DNA of 22,028 nucleotides from a virus: IMG/VR virus record IMGVR_UViG_3300048883_000085, positions 1-22,028 of that record; one strand, written 5' to 3'. The position numbers were made by a program, and so were the translations under genes. Every line of letters begins with the position of its first letter. Position 1 is the first letter of the stretch. Positions 15,682 to 21,809 of this stretch are shown here, piece after piece. The notes beneath the pieces were generated by a model, which made no database searches, had not been told where the DNA came from, and saw only the letters and a program-made list of their open reading frames with translations.

Positions 15682-15857
15682 TCTGCCTTTCCCATACAAA
15701 CCTAATGACGTATTATGATACGTCATTTAATATGGTTCATCATTACAACTATTCATTAACTGAATTAGAGAATATGATACCTTGGGAAAGGGAAGTATAC
15801 ACACATTATATTATAGAACATATTAAAAACGAAAAAGAGCAATTAAATAGGAATTAA
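15678..15857 (+). CDS. -1 frame extension of gp26 (gpT/gp51-like segment)
   Basis: This frame continues from the slippery site for 59 codons: VICLSHTNLMTYYDTSFNMV, then HHYNYSLTELENMIPWEREV and a charged helix ending KNEKEQLNRN. The PWERE-x-Y segment is the kind of short conserved ORF seen after gp26 in other T4-like phages. Internal ATGs at 15705 and 15732 lack any Shine-Dalgarno, and the first lies inside a hairpin arm, so independent translation looks poor and frameshifting is favoured. Its stop is only four bases before the tape-measure ATG. A separately initiated small protein remains the alternative. Confidence 0.65.
   Translation, partial: VICLSHTNLMTYYDTSFNMVHHYNYSLTELENMIPWEREVYTHYIIEHIKNEKEQLNRN
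15704..15727 (+). other. Perfect 10-bp hairpin downstream of the frameshift site
   Basis: AATGACGTAT and ATACGTCATT pair perfectly around a TATG loop. The stem starts 25 bases after the slippery heptamer, further than classical stimulators (about 5-9 bases). It contains the first internal ATG (15705) of the -1 frame. There is no T-run after it, so it is not a typical terminator. Confidence 0.6.
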
Positions 15858-15861
15858 TATA

Positions 15862-17634
15862 ATGGCCAAAAGACCTAAAAGATCCGGTTCTACCAGTGGT
15901 GGTAGTAAAAATCCAATGAAAGGGTTAGAGAAACTGACCGAGAAGTTGATTTCAACTACTACTCAAGAACTCACTAAAGTTCAAGATGCTATTCAAAATA
16001 CTGCTAACGCAGCCTCGTCTAGTCTCGGATCTCCTTCTCCATCCCCTACTGCATCTAAGTCGGGATTACTGGATAAGGCAATGTTGGTATTATCTTTCAA
16101 AAACATGGAAACCAACAGAGATAATACTACTCAGAACACATTGGAAGTTCAACAGGGTGAAGATGCATATAAACAAAAAGAGGGGATGTACTCACTAAGA
16201 GAGACATCTAATGCGATACAAACCTCTATGGATAGCACACTATTCAATATCTATGATCAAGGGGCGAAACTTTCTGGTATAGTCACTGCCCTTAGTAAAG
16301 ATTCGAAGGAACGGTTTTCTATTGATACTTCTGCGAGAAAAACCGCAGAGAAAAATAAAAAGTCCGCAGATAAAGAGTCTAAGATAGAACAGAACGCGTC
16401 TCTCCGTGCTATGATGGAAGGGTTTAAGAAACTTAAGTCTTCTGCTGTAGTTAAAGGTGATAAGGGGTTCATGGAAGGTGGTGGTTTACTCGGTGGTATA
16501 TTAAGAATTGGTATCGAACTGCTAGGTGTGTTGGGTAAAGGCATGTTGATGGCAGTATCACTTGGTGGTAGTATATTGAAAGGTGTGGGTACCTTACTAC
16601 TTAAGAGTGCAAATCCTTTTAGTAAAGGAAAAAAGGTTTCGAAAGGATTAAGAGGAAGCAAAGTATCTAAGAGTTTATCAAAGGTAAAAGATACAAGATT
16701 CATGAATATGGGTAAGAACGTAGTTACAAATACAAAACCCACAGGATTGTTATCTAAAATTCCGAAAATGTTTAATATGAAACTGCTGGGTCGTGCTTCC
16801 AAACTGATAAAAGTTGGTGGGCCGATTGCACTATTACTTGGTGGACTCGTTGCATTTGGTACCAAAGTCGCAGATGGTGGGTATGAGGAACAATTTACTC
16901 AACTGAGAGCAAAGTTTGCAAAACTACAACCCATATTTGATTCATTAGGTGAACTCTGGGATAATATAACCACAGGTTTTACGGATTACGTAATGCCGTC
17001 ATTGGATTGGATAGGTGAGGTAATTGGCAAGTTCTTCACCTTTTTAGGTGATGGTGTAATGACTGCCATCTCTTTGATTGGCAATCAAATCATGAATACG
17101 GTCTTGGGTATCTACCAAATATTTTCGGGAGATATCGTTAAGGGATTAAAAACTATCTTTATGGGTGAAGGTGGCCCTGTGGATATGATTTTAGGGTTTT
17201 TTAAAAAGATAGGAACATGGATCTCGGACATGTTAGGTAAAGCGTGGGAGACGATCAAGGATTTTAACCCTGTGGATGCAATATCCTCATGGTGGTCTGG
17301 TGATGATGATAAACAGAATAAGAATCTATCGACTGATGATACTCCTGCTAATTTGATCACCGTGGAGGAAGGAAACGCAATGGTAAAGGCTGCACTTGAT
17401 AAAATCAATGCAGAACGTGTCGATGCACCTCCGGTGAATAACCCAATATCTTCAGAACAAAAAGGATTACAGGACATGAAAGCCATTGCTGTAGCTTCTA
17501 TGGCAGGATCTGGTGGATCTGGAACTGCGGTGGTAACCAATAATTATATCACTACTGACAATTCAAGTCATAATCAATCTATTGGTCAGACAGGTGCTAA
17601 AGTTCAAGGTAAAACTAGACGACATGGGAGATGA
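15862..17634 (+). CDS. 29: Tail tape-measure candidate (gp29-like)
   Basis: 590 aa, the same length as T4 gp29. N-terminal 1-~200 is polar and helical (LTEKLISTTTQELTKVQDAI). Residues ~203-248 and ~312-333 are hydrophobic Gly-rich helices (LLGGILRIGIELLGVLGKGM; GGPIALLLGGLVAFGTK), and ~383-455 is another hydrophobic helical region with aromatic residues (GEVIGKFFTFLGDGVMTAIS). The C-terminus is Gly/Ser-rich with a TNNYITTDNSSHNQSI stretch. Helical length, buried hydrophobic segments and the place after a G/GT-like chaperone pair all fit a tape measure that sets tail length. I see no catalytic domain. AGGAATT precedes ATG. Confidence 0.78.
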   Translation: MAKRPKRSGSTSGGSKNPMKGLEKLTEKLISTTTQELTKVQDAIQNTANAASSSLGSPSPSPTASKSGLLDKAMLVLSFKNMETNRDNTTQNTLEVQQGEDAYKQKEGMYSLRETSNAIQTSMDSTLFNIYDQGAKLSGIVTALSKDSKERFSIDTSARKTAEKNKKSADKESKIEQNASLRAMMEGFKKLKSSAVVKGDKGFMEGGGLLGGILRIGIELLGVLGKGMLMAVSLGGSILKGVGTLLLKSANPFSKGKKVSKGLRGSKVSKSLSKVKDTRFMNMGKNVVTNTKPTGLLSKIPKMFNMKLLGRASKLIKVGGPIALLLGGLVAFGTKVADGGYEEQFTQLRAKFAKLQPIFDSLGELWDNITTGFTDYVMPSLDWIGEVIGKFFTFLGDGVMTAISLIGNQIMNTVLGIYQIFSGDIVKGLKTIFMGEGGPVDMILGFFKKIGTWISDMLGKAWETIKDFNPVDAISSWWSGDDDKQNKNLSTDDTPANLITVEEGNAMVKAALDKINAERVDAPPVNNPISSEQKGLQDMKAIAVASMAGSGGSGTAVVTNNYITTDNSSHNQSIGQTGAKVQGKTRRHGR

Positions 17635-17638
17635 TGGG

Positions 17639-17935
17639 ATGGAAATGTTTTCTAAATTTGACCTGAATGAAGATGGTAAGTTGACTAAGTCTGAACTGGA
17701 CAGACGCGAGAGGATAATCAATATAGAACGAAGAGAGTCTAGAATGGCATCTCAAAAGAAAATGGCATGGTTGAGCATGGCAACTATGACAGGATTTACT
17801 ATTATATTGTTTACACCTTTAGTACCGGTGGCTCGTGTTCTTGCATTATCTGAGTTGTTAGATCTATTTTATGTAGGTCAAGCATCAGTTGTTGGTGCTT
17901 ATATGGGATTCAGTGCATGGCAATCCGACAAATAG
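17639..17935 (+). CDS. Small membrane protein with an EF-hand
   Basis: 98 aa from ATG 17639, chosen because GGGAG lies eight bases upstream and the start follows the tape-measure stop by four bases; ATGs at 17624 and 17645 are alternatives. Residues 8-19 (DLNEDGKLTKSE) are a complete canonical EF-hand loop: D, N, D at positions 1, 3, 5, G at 6, L at 8 and E at 12. A charged helix follows (RRERIINIERRESRMASQKK), then two hydrophobic stretches (about 43-68 and 72-94; WLSMATMTGFTIILFTPLVP and LFYVGQASVVGAYMGFSAW) that look like transmembrane helices. I recall similar small proteins in marine T4-like phages. Holin, pore or virion roles are guesses. Last gene before the terminator. Confidence 0.8.
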   Translation: MEMFSKFDLNEDGKLTKSELDRRERIINIERRESRMASQKKMAWLSMATMTGFTIILFTPLVPVARVLALSELLDLFYVGQASVVGAYMGFSAWQSDK

Positions 17936-17946
17936 TACAGATCTAA

Positions 17947-17972
17947 AAAAGGGGACAATTAAGTCCCCTTTT
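17947..17972. terminator. Bidirectional intrinsic terminator
   Basis: AAAAGGGGAC and GTCCCCTTTT form a perfect 10-bp stem around AATTAA. A-run on one side and T-run on the other make it able to end transcription from both directions. It lies between the convergent EF-hand gene (ends 17935) and gp32 (ends 17996). Confidence 0.9.
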
Positions 17973-17995
17973 ATCTTTCTATGTATCTTTAATGA

Positions 17996-18910
17996 TTAAC
18001 CGTCCCGTGCCAATTTAGCAAAGTAGGATAAAGTATCATCAGTTTTTTCCTCTTCAAGAGGTACATCATACTGTGGTACTACTGGATCACCTTGACTTGG
18101 TAGTGAAGGTGCAGATACAACTTCATCTAACTCAACTGCTTCTGCGGTATTACGTGGAACCGAAGTACCAAGAACTCTGGTTAACTTAGTTTTAAGTTCT
18201 TCGTAAGTCTTATATTTCGAATCATCATTTTGCTCTTCTAATGAGAAAATGCCGTTATATAGTGTTTCAAGTTTAGAATCATCACCACCTAAGAACTCTG
18301 ATACAGGGCCAAATTCCGAACGATCATAGTTACGGTAACCTTCTACTTTACGAATCTTCAATTTAAAGTCAGCACCACCCCATAAATCGAATGGATTTAA
18401 TGGTGTATCATCTGGAAACTCAGGTTGCATTGCTTCATTCAACTTGTCAAAGATTTTCTTACCGTAAGTAAACATGAAAGTTTTACCTTCATTCGCAGGA
18501 TTCGCAGGATCTGATACGATGCAGATGTTAGACACATAATGCAGTCTGCGTTTACGTTGTCTTACTAATTCTTTATCAGAGTCTAGACCTGAATTCCATA
18601 ATACGGTATTTAATTCGGATAGTGGATCTGGTTTACCTTGTGAAGTTAAAGAACGTTCAATGTACCACATGCCGCCGGGGCCTTTAAAACCGTGATCCCA
18701 GTATCTGATCCAACAATTATCTTCTCCCTCTGGTGCAGGTAAGAAACGGAAAACTGCATAACCATTACCAGATTTATCGACAGTAGGTTTCCAGAATTTC
18801 TCTTTATCCTTATCCCAATCGTTGTTTTTGTTACCTGATACTGAGTCAGCTGCTTTTACTAGTGCGTCAATTTGAGATTGACGATTCTGTTTCAATGATG
18901 AAAAAGACAT
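17996..18910 (-). CDS. 32: Single-stranded DNA-binding protein gp32
   Basis: 304 aa (T4: 301). The N-terminal basic segment LKQNRQSQIDALVKA corresponds to the cooperativity domain. The core includes YAVFRFLPAP, WIRYWDHGFKGPGGMWYIER, KRRLHYVSNICIVSDPANPA, FMFTYGKKIFDKLNEAMQPE, FDLWGGADFKLKIRKVEGYR and NYDRSEFG. The C-terminal ~40 residues are acidic (VPLEEEKTDDTLSYFAKLA), the protein-interaction tail. T4 zinc ligands are not conserved: H73 and C66 remain nearby, but the CxxC-type residues are replaced (SLTSQGKPDPLSELN). gp32 coats ssDNA during replication, recombination and repair. AAGGAA precedes ATG; a consensus early promoter lies about 100 bases upstream. Confidence 0.95.
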   Translation of the reverse strand: MSFSSLKQNRQSQIDALVKAADSVSGNKNNDWDKDKEKFWKPTVDKSGNGYAVFRFLPAPEGEDNCWIRYWDHGFKGPGGMWYIERSLTSQGKPDPLSELNTVLWNSGLDSDKELVRQRKRRLHYVSNICIVSDPANPANEGKTFMFTYGKKIFDKLNEAMQPEFPDDTPLNPFDLWGGADFKLKIRKVEGYRNYDRSEFGPVSEFLGGDDSKLETLYNGIFSLEEQNDDSKYKTYEELKTKLTRVLGTSVPRNTAEAVELDEVVSAPSLPSQGDPVVPQYDVPLEEEKTDDTLSYFAKLARDG

Positions 18911-18935
18911 ATTTTATTCCTTATATAGTTAATAG

Positions 18936-18943
18936 TATTTACA
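18936..18943 (-). promoter_or_regulatory. Weak late-promoter-like box for gp32
   Basis: Minus-strand TGTAAATA differs from TATAAATA at one position and lies 26 bases upstream of the gp32 ATG. It could add late expression to the early promoter, but in such AT-rich DNA a chance match is quite possible. Confidence 0.3.
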
Positions 18944-18984
18944 ATGTATAGTCTATTTGATTAGAGTCAGAGTTAGACGAACTG

Positions 18985-19024
18985 ACTTTCTTTCCTTACT
19001 TTCTATACTGTGTATTATACAGTA
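18985..19024 (-). repeat. Promoter-associated direct repeat, copy at gp32
   Basis: Partner of 21244-21282: -10 box, AGTATAGAAAGTAAG and an AAAGT end, same orientation, with two or three substitutions and one extra base. Confidence 0.85.
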
Positions 19025-19042
19025 ATTAGAGTGTCATGTCAA
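19014..19042 (-). promoter_or_regulatory. Consensus sigma70-type early promoter for gp32
   Basis: Minus strand: TTGACA (19042-19037), 17 bases, TATAAT (19019-19014). Predicted start near 19007, giving a ~95-base gp32 leader. The -35 abuts the 3' end of gp59. The block 18985-19024 is repeated almost exactly at 21244-21282. Confidence 0.85.
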
Positions 19043-19045
19043 GAC

Positions 19046-19666
19046 TTATTTAAAAGAATTTAGAACTATTTTTTTATACTTACCGTTGATATCCTCCACA
19101 TCCATTAGATCGGTGTATCGTTTTATTCTAAACCCCATATTCTGAAATGTTGCATGTCTTGCTAATTCGGCTTCAGACCTATTTACAAACCCAGTCAACT
19201 TATTGAGTATAACAATAGACTCGATAGATATATCAGATACTTTAAGAATCTCAGGGACTACTATTTTCTTTCCCCATTTACCCGTGGATTCAGATTCTTT
19301 ACAATCTAACCACGCACCGAGTTCTTCATCACGATCTGATAATAGACTCATATCTTCCATGAAGGTATAGGTAAGTGCATCATGCACCTTTCTATGCTTA
19401 TCATAATTCTCAGTAGTCATATCACCTACCCAATTAACTCCCTCTACAAAGTTGTATGTATAGAATCCCTTTACATCATCTGAGTGATGTTTGATTGCAT
19501 AATTGTACTTGTACTTATCTTTTCGTTTAAAAAATCCTTTAGGTGTAACAGAGGTTTTAAAATTATACTTAACCGCATTATATGACTTAGACGTAAAGTG
19601 TAATTTGAGTGCTTGATATATCCTAAAGGAATTGTATACTGCTTCTGTTGAAAAGTCCTGCATCAT
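19046..19666 (-). CDS. 59: DNA helicase loader gp59
   Basis: 206 aa (T4: 217). Characteristic N-terminal region: EAVYNSFRIYQALKLHFTSK, SYNAVKYNFKTSVTPKGFFK, RKDKYKYNYAIKHH. The middle has FYTYNFVEGVNWVGDMTTEN, and the C-terminal domain ends YKKIVLNSFK. gp59 loads the gp41 helicase on gp32-coated forks and recombination intermediates. The ATG overlaps the gp33 stop (ATGA); a second ATG follows immediately. The order 33-59-32 is the T4 order. Confidence 0.93.
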   Translation of the reverse strand: MMQDFSTEAVYNSFRIYQALKLHFTSKSYNAVKYNFKTSVTPKGFFKRKDKYKYNYAIKHHSDDVKGFYTYNFVEGVNWVGDMTTENYDKHRKVHDALTYTFMEDMSLLSDRDEELGAWLDCKESESTGKWGKKIVVPEILKVSDISIESIVILNKLTGFVNRSEAELARHATFQNMGFRIKRYTDLMDVEDINGKYKKIVLNSFK

Positions 19667-19920
19667 ATAGGGAGTTGATTGCCTTTAGGGATCAATCTAC
19701 GATCAGCTGCATATGCCGTAAACTTCTCTTTTAATGGTTTAGATAGGAACTTAGAACAATCTGATGGATCAATCGCATGTTCGTCACATATTACTAGAAT
19801 AGCGTCAATAACATCACCACCATTAGCCATGATCGTCTTTTCTACAGAAAATGAGAAAATTTTCTGAGTAACTTGTTTAGTTTTTAGTTCTGCTTCGATA
19901 CTTAATCCTGATGTATTCAT
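19663..19920 (-). CDS. 33: Late transcription coactivator gp33
   Basis: 85 aa (T4: 112). The C-terminal half shows the gp33 pattern: VIDAILVICDEHAIDPSDCS followed by KFLSKPLKEKFTAYAADRRL. gp33 bridges RNA polymerase beta flap and the sliding clamp, enabling clamp-activated late transcription at TATAAATA promoters; those boxes are present in this window. Start and stop overlap both neighbours by four bases, implying translational coupling. It lacks a clear C-terminal hydrophobic clamp-binding motif like that of T4 gp33, ending instead in NQLPI. Confidence 0.85.
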   Translation of the reverse strand: MNTSGLSIEAELKTKQVTQKIFSFSVEKTIMANGGDVIDAILVICDEHAIDPSDCSKFLSKPLKEKFTAYAADRRLIPKGNQLPI

Positions 19921-20957
19921 ACAAATGCCTTTAATATAATAGTTGATGTATTGACCCTACCAGTACCTGATGTGGTCACTGTCTTTGCCATAGACTTAAA
20001 TTTCTTAATCCATTGACCCTTCCTTGACTTAGTCAATTCTACCAATTGTTTCTCCGGTTTTCTTAATCTTCTTTGTTCGGATGAATCAAAGAATTTAATA
20101 CTGGTACCTGAGATAGTCATACCACCTTCAGAGGTATAATATGTCAACATCTTTGTTGATGTATTATATAACCATATCTCTTTAGCACCAACCATAGACT
20201 CGGGTTTAATCGACTTAATTCCTAGTTCAGGGAATATCTCTAAGTACTTTAACTTCTCGACTAATTTAGATGCAGGAACTTTCTTTTTCTTCCTAACGGG
20301 TTTAACCGAGATACCATACGCAGATACTTGTTCAATCATCACATCAAAGAACTTAATGATTTTATTTTTCTCGGAGTTGGTGAAGTTAGAATATCCTTCT
20401 TTCATATCCTTATCAGTCTTAGACTCAATGAATTCCTCTCTAACACCTGAAGCCCATATAATAATATCTTTAGTATATGATGACTTAACATTCAATTTAG
20501 CAAGTGCTGATGTACTAGAATACTTCATTTTAAGACCAGAATCTAAAAAGTTTTCAAATGCGTTATCCAATTCAGTGATATACTCATTAAGTTTAATAGC
20601 AGTGAGTTGTTGAATAGTTAACACTTTCTTTTTAGTACTGGAAGTAGGAGTGACAACTTTTACCTCTAAACGGTCTACGAACCTATCCATCCACCCTTGT
20701 AGACGATAATCACCTTGTTTCCGTGATAATAACCTACATACTGCAGCTGCGGTTTGTTGTGATATATTAGAGGTTAATGTTTTATTTGACTTGATCGATT
20801 TAAGATAATCGTTTAAATACTTAGTGCTAGTTTTAGAATCGGTCATCGTGTTATACCAATTCAGTGCAACCAGTAAGTCAATTTGTTTGTAACCTTGATC
20901 TAATATAGGTTCAATTGACTCATTTGCCCATTTTGCACGAACTTTTGCTTTACTCAT
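19917..20957 (-). CDS. Conserved T4-like phage protein of unknown function
   Basis: 346 aa from ATG 20957, which has GAGGGG seven bases upstream; an upstream ATG at 20972 lacks one. The first ~130 residues are helical and basic. Residues ~220-260 contain a lysine-rich patch (SVKPVRKKKKVPASKLVEKL, KYLEIFPELGIKSIKPESM) followed by beta strands (GAKEIWLYNTSTKMLTYYTS, GGMTISGTSIKFFDSSEQRR, LRKPEKQL) and GRVNTSTIILKAF at the end. I recall similar C-terminal sequences in marine T4-like phages where they are unannotated. Located upstream of gp33-gp59, so probably expressed with replication and transcription genes; the basic patch suggests nucleic-acid contact, by inference only. Confidence 0.82.
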   Translation of the reverse strand: MSKAKVRAKWANESIEPILDQGYKQIDLLVALNWYNTMTDSKTSTKYLNDYLKSIKSNKTLTSNISQQTAAAVCRLLSRKQGDYRLQGWMDRFVDRLEVKVVTPTSSTKKKVLTIQQLTAIKLNEYITELDNAFENFLDSGLKMKYSSTSALAKLNVKSSYTKDIIIWASGVREEFIESKTDKDMKEGYSNFTNSEKNKIIKFFDVMIEQVSAYGISVKPVRKKKKVPASKLVEKLKYLEIFPELGIKSIKPESMVGAKEIWLYNTSTKMLTYYTSEGGMTISGTSIKFFDSSEQRRLRKPEKQLVELTKSRKGQWIKKFKSMAKTVTTSGTGRVNTSTIILKAFV

Positions 20958-20985
20958 AATGTAACCCCTCATAATATAATAACAT

Positions 20986-21062
20986 TGGCGGAGTGAACGA
21001 GACTCGAACTCGCGACCTCATGCGTGACAGGCATGCGTTCTAACCAACTGAACTACCACTCC
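20986..21062 (-). tRNA. tRNA-Asp (anticodon GTC)
   Basis: Complete cloverleaf of 77 bases: acceptor GGAGTGG with TCACTCC, discriminator G and encoded CCA, anticodon stem CATGC/GCATG with loop CTGTCAC, T-loop TTCGAGT. Anticodon at 21026-21028. Confidence 0.95.
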
Positions 21063-21068
21063 GGAACT

Positions 21069-21158
21069 TGGCGGAAAAGGTGGGATTCGAACCCACGGAA
21101 GGGATAAACCTTCGCTGGTTTTCAAGACCAGTTCTTTAAACCTCTCAGACACCTTTCC
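21069..21158 (-). tRNA. tRNA-Ser (anticodon TGA)
   Basis: 90-base tRNA with the long variable arm of class II tRNAs. Acceptor GGAAAGG pairs with CTTTTCC (one G-U), discriminator G, encoded CCA. Anticodon stem CTGGT/ACCAG, loop CTTGAAA. Confidence 0.95.
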
Positions 21159-21164
21159 ATAATT

Positions 21165-21239
21165 TGGCTCCTCAGGATGGGTTCGAACCACCGACATTTT
21201 GATTAACAGTCAAACGTTCTACCACTGAACTACTGAGGA
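21165..21239 (-). tRNA. tRNA-Asn (anticodon GTT)
   Basis: 75-base cloverleaf. Acceptor TCCTCAG/CTGAGGA, anticodon stem TTTGA/TCAAA with loop CTGTTAA, T-loop TTCGAAC, encoded CCA. First tRNA downstream of the promoter at 21272-21300. Confidence 0.95.
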
Positions 21240-21243
21240 ATAA

Positions 21244-21282
21244 ACTTTATTTCTTACTTTCTATACTATGTATTATACAGTA
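21244..21282 (-). repeat. Promoter-associated direct repeat, copy at tRNA genes
   Basis: Shares with 18985-19024 the minus-strand block TACTGTATAATACA, one variable base, AGTATAGAAAGTAAG, then an A-rich AAAGT end with one indel. The similarity covers the -10 box and the first ~25 transcribed bases; the -35 regions also share CTTGACAT. Confidence 0.85.
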
Positions 21283-21300
21283 TATCTTGAACTATGTCAA
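21272..21300 (-). promoter_or_regulatory. Consensus sigma70-type promoter for the tRNA run
   Basis: Minus strand: TTGACA (21300-21295), 17 bases, TATAAT (21277-21272). The start near 21265 is about 25 bases before tRNA-Asn. It probably reads through tRNA-Asn, tRNA-Ser and tRNA-Asp and on into the 346-aa gene, gp33 and gp59, since no terminator is seen. Confidence 0.85.
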
Positions 21301-21309
21301 GTCTTTATT

Positions 21310-21675
21310 TCATTGTTTCGAATTATATATACCACTTAACGTATAATCTATATCATCAGTACCTTCCAATATCTCCATATCTTCCAGTATCTTTAATATA
21401 TCGGATCTATTATTACATCCATATAGTTCTTTATAACATTTAAAGATTGATAATGTGGTATCTTTAAACTCATAATGATCATGTATTATACAATATGACA
21501 CGATCTCAGTAATAATGATGGGTTTAGGGCCATATCCATTAAATGGTCTAATGTTATCATTCTGCTCAAATCCGACAATGAGTTTGAAACTATCATCAGT
21601 ATCCTGAGCAACTAACCAGTTCTTCGGGGTATTTACCATATCCGGATCAGTTTGCCACCATTGCATGATTGCCAT
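21310..21675 (-). CDS. Unknown 121-aa protein between tRNA genes
   Basis: MAIMQWWQTDPDMVNTPKNW starts the protein; it continues with a short beta region (LIVGFEQNDNIRPFNGYGPK) and a helical, acidic C-terminal half (SDILKILEDMEILEGTDDID). No signal peptide, membrane segment or motif I recognise. It lies between tRNA-Thr and the promoter ahead of tRNA-Asn; its stop is ten bases from the promoter -35. A weak GAG precedes the ATG. Likely one of the small early accessory proteins typical of phage tRNA regions. Confidence 0.7.
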   Translation of the reverse strand: MAIMQWWQTDPDMVNTPKNWLVAQDTDDSFKLIVGFEQNDNIRPFNGYGPKPIIITEIVSYCIIHDHYEFKDTTLSIFKCYKELYGCNNRSDILKILEDMEILEGTDDIDYTLSGIYNSKQ

Positions 21676-21702
21676 AATTCTCGTTTCTATCTATAAGTGA
21701 AA

Positions 21703-21778
21703 TGGAGCTGATGATAGGAGTCGAACCTACGACCGGTTGATTACAAATCAACTGCTCTACCAACTGAGCTACATCAGC
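21703..21778 (-). tRNA. tRNA-Thr (anticodon TGT)
   Basis: 76-base cloverleaf: acceptor GCTGATG/CATCAGC, D-arm GCTC/GAGC, anticodon stem GTTGA/TCAAC with loop TTTGTAA, T-loop TTCGACT, discriminator T and encoded CCA. Confidence 0.95.
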
Positions 21779-21809
21779 CATCTACAATCTTACAACTCTA
21801 TATATACGA

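Noticed and set aside
16257-16865. Open frame of 202 codons on the minus strand inside the tape-measure gene
   Set aside because: Proline/serine-rich shadow of the Gly/Lys-rich plus-strand protein; no promoter or Shine-Dalgarno and no recognisable domain.
17112-17540. Open frame of 142 codons on the minus strand in the 3' part of the tape-measure gene
   Set aside because: Another shadow frame; the plus-strand protein explains the coding bias.
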